Origin: Fretibacter rubidus
GTDB lineage: Bacteria > Pseudomonadota > Alphaproteobacteria > Caulobacterales > Maricaulaceae
Assembly: GCF_041429785.1 (NCBI RefSeq)
Contig: NZ_CP163423.1
Location: forward strand, 806,001-870,000
DNA length: 64,000 nucleotides
Reading direction: 5' to 3'
The notes below the pieces were generated by a model, which saw nothing but the letters and a program-made list of their open reading frames with translations, did no database searches and was not told where the DNA came from. Below are positions 17,797-28,200 of this stretch, one piece after another (positions within the stretch are counted from its first letter, which is position 1; the number at the start of each line of letters is the position of its first letter). The translations under genes were made by a program, and so were the position numbers.

Positions 17797-17849
17797 GGGT
17801 TTAGTTTAGCTATTTAGCAGGCATATTCCATAATAATTATAGAGTTGCG

Positions 17850-18240
17850 ACTTAGGGCGTCCCCTCCGCTAGCGCTTCGGGCCGGGCTCTTGTGAACCAA
17901 GCCCGCTTTGCGGTCTTGGCCATTCGGCGGCCATCCCTGACGCGCGCCGCTGTCGCGGGTTTATTTCAGGCGTCCGGCTTCGCACGGACAATTCCGCATC
18001 CCGCCACACGCTTTCCCAGTGACTTTCGAAGAAAGCCACAAGGCCGATCACGCGCCGCTCATCCCGACCTACAGCCGGGGCTGACTCGGCCCGCGCTCTA
18101 AGCGGCGACGGGCTGCGGGCCTGCGCAGCCTTTGAGCCTTCGCCCAAGGGCCGCTTGGCGCCTGCATACGCTCGCGCTTCCCACTGGCGAGAGCCAGAGG
18201 GGGCGCTCGCTAATGTGTTTGGAGAATATAATGGGAGAAA
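17850..18240. other. GC-rich island of unclear origin
   Basis: This abruptly GC-rich stretch sits in an otherwise AT-richer neighbourhood. An open minus-strand frame crosses it, but the composition (Arg/Ala/Pro/Ser-rich) and lack of any motif suggest it is not a gene. Its base make-up differs from both flanks, and it sits among gene remnants, so it is probably leftover mobile-element DNA. Confidence 0.35.
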
Positions 18241-18272
18241 TAGGTAAGATGGTCTAAAAAGGTGCATTTAAA

Positions 18273-18941
18273 TTATCCCAGCTTAGGTAGTTTTACTCCC
18301 TCTGGGGCTTGTCTATAGACTAGATTTGACCAGCCACGTAAATCTTTCGCTTCAGACTCAAGAAATGACTCATCGAATCGTATTTCCAATAATTCAGATT
18401 CTAACCACGCCGCGAAAACCTTCTCTCTTTTGGGAACCATGAACCCGCAATCGAAAGCTCCCAACGGCTCGTTAAGAAATGGGTTATGAAGTTTGAGTCC
18501 TTCTGGATCATGCTCTTTTAAAAACCGATAACATGAAATTGAATCTGCAATAGCGACATCCGCTCTCTTCTGTAAGACCGCCCCCATAGTATCTGTTATA
18601 TCATGAGACTTACTTACTAGCGCTTCAACAGACTTATATTTTGTCGGATAATTATCTCGAAGATACTCCCACCCAATTTCGCCTTCTGTTACTGCAACTC
18701 TTACGTCATTGTCGCGAAGGTTTGCGGAAGTCGCAACTTTGGAATTCTCAATTAAACTCACCGCTCCTAAACCTATTTTATGAGAGACAGCAACCACACG
18801 CCCGTATGTTTTTCTACTATCAGTAGGAAATATTGGACCCGGTGTCCTACCCAAATCGAAAGCGCTGTAAACTTGCCATCTAAAAGGTTTGTGAACTTTT
18901 TTAGGGCGTTTAATTGGTTTAGTTATCTCAAACGTGCCTAG
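18273..18941 (-). pseudogene. N-terminally truncated family 3 solute-binding protein
   Basis: The frame is open from just after a TGA at 18944-18942 and reads TFEITKPIKRPKKVHKPFRW, QVYSAFDLG, then KTYGRVVAVSHKIGLGAVS, NDVRVAVTEGEIGWEYL, KRADVAIADSISCYRFL and FDCGFMVPKREKVFAAW. This is the order of the inner part and second lobe of ABC-type amino-acid or polar-solute binding proteins. The signal peptide and first ~70 residues are missing and there is no sensible start codon; a TTG at 18854 would begin mid-domain. It would not be exported, so it is most likely a remnant. Confidence 0.65.
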
Positions 18942-19291
18942 TCAACAATATTAACTCTGTTTGTCATCATGCATTGTGTCCCTTTAAATAACTTTAGGGC
19001 AATCAGTTTCTATTGCTTCAATCATGCGCGCCATAAGCTGATAGGCTTACATCTTAGAGCATTGGCGCTGGTAATATCTGTCGATACTGTAGCACTCGTC
19101 ATAAAATAGTGCCCGCTTAATTTCTCAAATGAGTGGCAAGATGACATAGCTAAACACTTTATAACGTCTCTTTACATTTAAGATTAAAAAAGTGTTTTTG
19201 ACTGATGGCTTAATAAAAAGTGATTTTTTTCTAAACTTTTTTGTTTTGTTCCTGATTAGGGAAGTGAGAGTAATTTTATCACGAGTTTATC
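18942..19291. promoter_or_regulatory. AT-rich leader of the giant YD-repeat gene
   Basis: About 350 bases with no gene. The last ~100 bases are very T-rich and probably hold the promoter of the toxin gene. No strong ribosome site is seen; a GAG lies about 7 bases before the ATG at 19292. An in-frame TAA 13 bases upstream confirms that 19292 is the first usable start. Confidence 0.35.
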
Positions 19292-22200
19292 ATGGTTGCA
19301 GTATTTACAGGTCTGGGCGCTGGGTTTGAGCGGAGTTCTGCCGCGCAGATAGGCACGGCGGGCCTCTTGGGCGGCGGCGTGCAGGGGCGCGGCGGCGACG
19401 TTATTTCTGTAAATGCCGCGACAGGCAACCTATTGATTAACCGCCAAGACGACTTTTTAGTTGGTAAGGGTCGCGATGTTGGCATCAGCCGAACCTATAA
19501 CTCTCTAGGCGCGCTGGATGAAAACGGCGATCATTGGCGTCAGAGTACAGATCGCCGGGTCCGCAGCCATTCAGGGTCGATTAATGCGGCGGGTAGCACA
19601 ATCAACCGCATTTCTGCGGATGGTTCTGAGGTGACCTATACTTACAAGACCATATCTGGCGTTGCGGCTTATTGGGCGACGGACGGGGCGGGGGCGCATG
19701 ATAAAATCACCTATGCATCATCAAAATGGACATGGACAGACGGCAATAGCGGCGCGCGTGAGGTTTATTTTGGCACGGGGACTTATATCCGTGAGGCCTA
19801 TGACCGTGACAATAACAAGGTCACATTCACATATTCTGGTTCAAAGTTGTCAAAAGTAACAACGGCGGATGGCGGCTATCTTAAATATACGTGGTCTGGA
19901 AATAACATCACCTCGATTGAGACCTATGCTAATGGCGGGTCCGTCAAAACGCATACGCGCACGCGTTATGCGTATGATAGCTCTAACCGGCTGATTAAGG
20001 TTACAACGGACCTTACGCCTGAGAATAGCTCTGTCTCTGATGGCAAGATTTACGCGACCAATTATAGCTATCATGGGTCGACTAAGCGTATCGCGAGCGT
20101 TACGCAAACGGATGGTTCGCGCGTTGATTTTGCCTATGATAGTTCAGGGCGTATTACGCACATCACGCAAAAGCCAGGGAATGGCGAGCCGGATCGGCAG
20201 ACGCGGCTGACATATGCGAGCAATAATGCTTATACAAATATTTACGATCCCTCGGGCACGCGCGCGATTTTGTACCATGACGCGAATGAACAGCTAACGC
20301 GTTCGCGCATTTATGCCCCTGCCAATGGCATTGATCACTCTAATTACTTTACATATGACAGTTCAGGTAATGTGACGTCAGTTAAGGACGCGCAGGGCAA
20401 AACCACAACTTACCAATATGATGCACGGGGTAATGTCACCAAGGTTATTGACCAAGCCGGACGTCATACAAATAACATCTATGATGCGAACAACAATCTG
20501 ACGCGGGTGCAATCAGAACGTTCTGACGCAACCGCGTCAAATGTTTGGGGTTATGACCGCTTCGTTTATGACGGGGAGGGGCATCTTCGCTATAGCATCA
20601 GCGCGCAGGGCTCTGTCACGGAATACCGCTATGACTCGGCGGGTAATCTCACTTACGAGATTCAATATCCAGAGAACGGCTATAGTACAAGTTCGGCGAT
20701 ACCGACATTGTCGCAAATGGATGCGTGGCGGAACGGGCGCGACCGTAATGAGTTGCAATTAACGCGTCACCTCTACGATGCCAAAGGCAATCGCACGCGC
20801 ACAATTAATTATGGTGATACGAATGCTAGCGGCGGGGCAACAACGGCGGAAGGTTATGCGGACTTACGCTATACTTATGATAGCGGCGGGCGTCTTTTAA
20901 CGAGCAAGTCAACACACGATATTGGGTCTATCTATACCTATGATGGCCTTGGCCGCATGGTAACGTCGCGCGACGTTAACGGCGGCACGACCAGCATTGT
21001 GTTTAATGATGCGGCGACCAAGACGATTGTGACGACGGCTGGCGGGGCTGTCACGACCTCGACATATAACAAAGCTGGCAACCTTATTAGCACGACCAGT
21101 AGCGGTTCTTTTGATGTGACGGGGACATCCACCCATAAATATGACAAGGATGGCCGGCTTCGGGTGAGCACGGATGAGACTGGGCTTAAGACCTATTTTA
21201 TATATGACGAGGCAGGCAATAACACAGCGATTGTTGATCATGCAGGGTTTGTTCAAGAGTTCCGTTATGACAAAAATGGCCGCCAGATTGCGGCTGCGCG
21301 TTATACAAATTACAAGGCCACAGCTGCGCGTACCGCTATGCTGGCTACGTTGGATAATCCAAATAATACGCTGCAAGCCAAAGACGTGCGGCGCGATATC
21401 AATCAAGCGACCAATCACCATAGTTACGATATCTGGCAGTGGACAGCTTATGATAATAAAGGGCAGGTCACGCGCACGGTGATGGGCGACGGCTCTGTCA
21501 CGACCTATAGCTATGATCATGCGGGTCGTCTTGTTCAGACCAAAGGCTATTTTAACAAGCTCAGCGCGGCGCAGCTTACGAATTTGCACTCGGGCACATC
21601 GGCGAGTGCTTATTTGCCATCGGCCAACGCTAAAGATGCGGTTGATCGTACGTTTTATGACCGCGACGGGCGGGTTGTAGGTACGCTCAATGGCGATGGT
21701 TACCTTACGCGCATTACCTATGACAAGGCAGGGCGTAAAATCCAAGAAGATAGCTATGTGAATGCCGTTCCTACGGCTTATCGCACGGGCACATTTAATG
21801 CCGCGCATGGTGCAATTTCCAAAAGCACCGCAACAGATCTTTTGACGCGTTATGTCTATGACGGCCAAGGAAATTTGCGCTTCCAAATTAATCCTCTAGG
21901 GCGGGTTACGGAGTATGTCTACGGTAGCAGCAGTGCCGCTATTGGTTTGGTGCGTCAAACTATCAACTATGCTCAGGGTCTTTCTACGCAATCGAATTAT
22001 AAATACACGACTGTTAAGGCCGCCGTGGCGGCTTTGGGTTCGGCGAGTTCTAATCGTTCAGGTTACGCGGTCTATAATACTAAAAACCAAATGGTTTATA
22101 GTATTGACAGCACGGGTTCCGTGACTCGGTTTAATTACGATAATCGCGGTAATGTGACGAAGACCACACAATATGCGAACACGCGCACGACCTCAAGTGT

Positions 22201-25200
22201 ACCGACTGAGGGGCAAATGAACAGCTGGGCGGCGGGGAATGCGGCTAATGCCCGCATTAGCCGCAATTACTATACGGCTGGCAATGTGCTACGCTTTAGT
22301 GTTGATGCAGAAGGCTATGTGAAGCGTTTTGACTATGATGCGGCGGGGCGCATGACGCGCGAGATCCGCTGGACGGGTAAAGTGACCCCGACCGATAGCT
22401 GGAGTACATCAACGATAAACAGCACCAATAAGGGCGGCTGGGTTGATACAAAATACAGCTATGACCATCAGGGGCGTTTGTCATCTGTTTACGACGCCAA
22501 TGGGACGAGAAATTATAAGGGCTACTATGCCAATGGTGAGGTTGCGTGGGATATAAGGGCCTATGGCCAGGGCCGGGATGAGAGCCGCGTTCTTTTTGTC
22601 AATGATGCTGCGGGGCGACTTAAGCACAAGTTTGAATATAATGTAGGAACATCGGGCTCTCGTAATCAGACAAATTACGCCTATGATGGTCTGGGTAATC
22701 TAACTCAGGTCGTTGATACGCGCAATGTGCATGCTTATGCGACTGCTAATCAAACCACAAACTTCACCCATGATAAGCGCGGCAATGTCCTCACGCAGAC
22801 CAATGCAGAAGGTGGGGTGAGTTCGTTCACTTATAACGGTTTTGGTCAGGTTAAAACGTCCACGGATCCGAATGGTAATACGACGACGAATAGCTATAAC
22901 CGTGCGGGGGAGCTCACGCGCACCACGGATGCTTTGGGCTATCATACAGACTTTACCTATACGGCCTTTGGCGAGCAGAGAACTGTTAAGCGCAATGGGG
23001 CGACGACGACCTTTGCCTATGATAAGCTAGGGCAGGTGACCCGCGTTACAGATGCGCTTGGTAAATATGAGGCCTATAGCTATACAGCTTTTGGACAGCG
23101 GGCCTCTGTCCGCAATAAGCTCGGCGGCTATACCCATAATACTTATGACAAGCGCGGCCAGATGACCCAGAGCCGGGTTATCGCGAATGTCTACAACAGT
23201 ACGGGCGGTTTGGTAGCATCTGAGATTATCAATAAATATGAGTATGACAGCCGTGGTAATCAGACAAAGGCCATTGAGGCTTTTGGGCGTACAGAAGCTC
23301 GAACCACGACTTATGTTTATGATAATGCCGATCAACTCATCCAGAAAAAAGGCGACGCGGTTAGCATCTATACATCAGGGGCTGATAGCAGCGCATCGAC
23401 AGTTACGCCGACTGAGTATTTTACCTATGATCGGCGCGGCAATCTGATTGAGAGCAAAGACGCGAACGGGGCGCGCACGCTTTATTACTACGACAGTATG
23501 GACCGCGTCACGCATCAGATTAGCCCTGAGGGCACGCTGGTGCGTAATTTTTACGACGCCAATAGCAACCTTATGGAAACGCGGGTTTACGGCACAAAGG
23601 TGAGCTTGCCGACCAATGCTTTGGGCACGCCGCCAGCGGGTTCAGGCGCCTACCGCCGTACAACCTTTGTTTATGATAAACTCAACCGTATGACGGACAG
23701 CTATGTGCATGATGTGCAGACGGCTAAGTTCGGGACTAGCCTGTCGATTACGGCGGCGACTAATGATTTGCGCACGCAATATCAGTATGACGCCAATGGC
23801 AATGTAACGAAGGTTATTGATCCGAATGGTGGGCAAACGGTTAGCACTTATGATGCGCTTGGTCGCAAGACCCGTCAGGTGGATGCGGGCGGCTATGTTG
23901 TTGACTGGACGTATAATGCGGATGGCAATGTCACGCGTGAATTGAAACATGACGGCACGGGTGGGGCGGATAACCGCATTACTGATTTCTTTTATGACCT
24001 TAACGGTCGTCGTACAGGCGAGACACGCTATCATGTGAAAGTCTTTAACGGCAGCACGGGCGAGACCACGGTGCATTCTAACATCAGCTATACCTATAAT
24101 GCGCTTGGTCAAGTCACGCGCAAGACGGAAGCGACGGGCGAATATATTGACTATGCCTATGATAATCAGGGGCGCATGAATTACGAGACGCGCAGCGCCT
24201 TTACAGATCACCTGAACGGGAGCGTGCGTTCCAAGGTGCAGTATCTCTATAACGGCCTAAATGATGTCTCGCGTGTTTATAAATATGGCACCACAGGAAC
24301 GGTCGCCTCTGATTCTCATTATGTTTATGCCAAGGGTGGGCGCCTGACCTCTGTGACGGATGGTAACGGTTTTGTGCGGACGTACCGCTATGATGCCAAG
24401 GGTCAGATGGTGCGCGAAGAATATGCGCGGGTGACCAATGGGGCGACGCAGATTGAAGGCATTGGGTATGACTTTGATAAAGAGGGCCGGGTAACGGCGC
24501 AGGGCGCTGTGGTCAAATCGGGCTCTACATGGAGCCGCGGGGGGGCGGCATTGGATACGGTGAACACCAGATATAACGCCTTTGGTGATGTATCAGAGCG
24601 CGGGATTAACGGCAAATACGCTGAGAAAATGGCTTATGATAACGCTGGGCGCTTATGGCGTACCAACTCGGGTGACGGCGCTTATAAATACTTCATGTAT
24701 GATAATAACGGTAACCAAAGCCTGGTTATGACGTCTAACGGACGCAATATTGATAATAAGACGATTGCGCAGGTTCTGGCCGTTTGGGGTGTGTCGTCTA
24801 ATGGTGCCAATGCCAATAGGATTAACACGGATTATGAATCCGATATGGCTGCGGTCATTACTAAATATGATGCGCGTAACTTAGCGATTGAGGTGCGTGA
24901 GCCGGAGCGCGAGCATCATAATGCGGCGGGTACAAAACTGCGCGCTGATTTTGTAACTAAGCGCGGTTATAATGCTTTTGGTGAGGTGATTTCTGAGACT
25001 GATGCCAATAATAAAACGATTAATTACACCTATAATACAATGGGCCGTCGCACAAAGGTCCAGAGCCCAACCGTGTCAATCACGGGCGAGAACGGCGTTA
25101 AATCCAATGTCCGCCCCACGGAATATTACTATTATGATATCTCTGGACGTCTGGTGGCCAGTAAAGATGCCAATGGCAATCTGACCAAGCAAACCTTGCT

Positions 25201-28200
25201 GGCGGGTACGGGGTATAATGGCACTCAAGCCTTGATTACAAAAACGACGGCTGCTGATGGCAGCACGGTCACAACGGGCTATGATATCCAAGGCAACGCC
25301 CGAAAGATTACCGATCAGCTTGGCCGGGTTACAACAAACACCTTCGATAAGATGGGCAATCTGACCCAAATTAATCACGCTAGCGGCCTGATTGATTACT
25401 TCTCTTATGACGGGCTTGGGCAGCAATATAAGCAGTGGAATAATGTTGCGGTCACAAACTCTTATTTTGATAAAATTACAGGCACGACGATACCTGGTGG
25501 GCCTGATTTTGCGTCCACTGATTATGACGCGCAGGGCCGCATTGTTGTCCAGCGCGCCATCGGGGGCGATATCACCGCGACCAGCTATAGCTTTAGCGGG
25601 ACGGGCGTTTTGGCAGGCAATGGCGGTTGGCTCCAGACGACAACGATTGCAAATGGTAAGCAAAGCAAGGTCTATAAGGATGTCTTTAACAAGGCCATTC
25701 AAAGCCATGATCTGGAGAACCGTCAGGTTAATTATACCTATGATAAGGGCGGACGCTTAGCACAGGTCTCAGGCGCGGGTGCGGATACGCAAAATTATGT
25801 TTATTTAAACACAGGCAAGCTTGAGACGCTGACTGTGAGCGGAACAAATTATAATTATGGGACATGGAATGCGAGTAGCTTCTCGCGCAGCACACATTAT
25901 GGTTATAACAAGACTGGTAATCTTACCACTGAAAAACTCACTGAATCCACGACGATTACTTATACCTCAGGTTATTATGGTAACTATTACGGGGATTATT
26001 ACGGCGAGTGGGAACCGCCAACAACCTATACTAATACGGTCAATGCGACGCTTAAAAACGCTAAAGCGACTTATGACGCTTTAGGCCGGATTAAGAGCTG
26101 GGAAGAGCTTGGGACAGCTGCGCAATCTGGCTATACGGCCAAAACCCCGGCTGCGTCCAAAGTGTTTGAGTATGACGCGCAGGGCAATATCCGGCGCACG
26201 CTATCGGTGCATCGTACGCTTGACGGGCAGGGCGTGGCCTCGACCACGCCAACGACCAAAGACATGTGGTATAAGTTCGATAATATGAACCGCATGACCA
26301 CGGCGGATGGCGCTTTGCTTGGGACGTCCATTGTGCGCGGCGCAAACGGTGTTGACATCGCTTACGATGCAGCGGGGCAACGCGCTTATACGCTCAAAGA
26401 TACCACAACATACACCTTCCCAAAGGGCGGTACGGCGACCACGACAACAACCACCCACCGTGAAAATTACACCTATAATACGGGTGGGCAGGTCACGCAG
26501 GTTCGCACGACATCATCTACAACGGGCACGCCGGGCGCGGGCGGTACGTTGCGCTCATCTATGAGCTATGACGCCATGGGCCGCCAGACACGCCAGCTTG
26601 ATTATGAGGCGAACGGCTCAACGGTCGCCTTCGATAGCCAGAAAACTTATAATAATAAGAGCCAAATTACAAACGACACTACAATCACAAAACGTACGGA
26701 TGGTACCTATAAAACGGTTAATACATATGGCTACGGCGTGTCGGGGACGGCAAGCTATGCTTTAGGGGCGGCCACTACCATAACCTCGGCCAATTATAAA
26801 AATAATAGCTATCAGGTGACCTCAAGTACGACCAATAGTTATGCCTATTATAACGGCGCTGTGCAAAGTAGCACAAGTTATGACGCGAATACAGCTTCAT
26901 CCAGCAACACGCTTAGCTCAACCAGCTATAGCTACTCCAAAAGCGGTGTTCTGGTCTCGGCGCGCATTAGCGACGGGCGTGCGCGCACGGTCACCTTCAC
27001 TAATGATAATCAGGGTCAAACCATCCGCCGTGATGAAAGCGATAATAAAGCCGGCGGCGATCCGCATGAAATCTGGTACCGCTACGGCGGCACAGAAATG
27101 GGCTATGTCGGTAATAACGGCACGTTCAACACAAGCTATAGCCAGTCGATAACGGACCGTACAACAACCCCCACAACGGGCACCAATGCGGGCGCGTTTA
27201 AGCATGGCCGCACAACCGGGTCCAATCACGCTGACTTTGAGAGCGCCTATAAAGCGATCAATAGCTATAGCCAAGGCAGCACGTCGGGCAGCTATACCGT
27301 GCGCAGCGGCGATACGCTGCAAAGCATTGCGGCTAATATCTATGGCGATAGCAGTCTGTGGTATAAAATCGCCTCTGCAAATGGCATGACAGGCAGCGCG
27401 GCCCTCATCGAAGGGCAGTCCCTCAACCTGCCGTCCGGCGTGGTGAAATCAACGCATAATGCGTCAACGTTCAAACCCTATGCCCCCGGCGACGTCCAAG
27501 GCGACCTAAACCCCACAACACCCCAACCGCAAAACGCCGCCAAAGGCAAGAAATGCGGCGTCCTAGGCGCGATACTACTCGTCGTCGTGGCGGTTGTCGT
27601 GACCGTCGTTACCGCAGGTGCGGCTGTAGCAGCATTGGCCCCAGTAGGCTCAGCAGCAGCAGGTAGTTTAGGGGCGGGAATAGGTGCCGTGCTAGGTGGT
27701 ACAGCCTCCGCTGCAGTTGGCGGAGGTCTAACAGCGATTGCTGTTGGTGCGGGCGCTGCAGCCGCTGGGTCTATTGCTTCACAAATCGTTGGCGTGGCAA
27801 CAGGCATACAAGAGAAATTTAGCTGGAAAAATGTTGCTCTAGCGGCCATCGGCGGCGGTGCAACAGCAGGCCTCAGTGGTGCGTTTGGTTCAGGCGTAAC
27901 TGGTGCCGCAGCACGTGCAGTAGCAGGTAGCGCTATTAGCCAAGGCATTGGTGTCGCTACAGGACTACAAGAGAGCTTTAGCTGGGCTGCTGTAGCTGCG
28001 GCTGGCGTAGGTGCTGGTTTTGGCGCGCAGTTTGGGGGCGCTATCAGTGATGCTGTTGGTGGTGGCATCGCAGGTAAATTGGCTTCAGGCGCGGCAAGTG
28101 CAATAGCAAGTTCGGCTGCGCGAAGTTTAGTTGATGGATCCAATTTTGGAGATAATATTCTTGCGGCAATTCCTAACGTTGTTGGTAGTGCGATAGGAAA

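Noticed and set aside
17869-18267. 132-codon minus-strand frame in the GC-rich island
   Set aside because: Arg/Pro/Ser-rich composition, no motif and no ribosome site; looks like chance open frame in GC-rich DNA.
18273-18854. Intact ABC transporter substrate-binding protein
   Set aside because: The TTG start falls inside the fold and there is no signal peptide; the homologous sequence continues upstream without a start.
20909-21886. 325-codon minus-strand frame within the YD-repeat gene
   Set aside because: It is the antisense shadow of the repeats, Ile/Arg/Val-rich with no domain pattern.
19292-27290. YD-repeat DNA as a CRISPR or minisatellite array
   Set aside because: Repeats are imperfect at DNA level and in frame; they encode the YD protein motif with no spacers.
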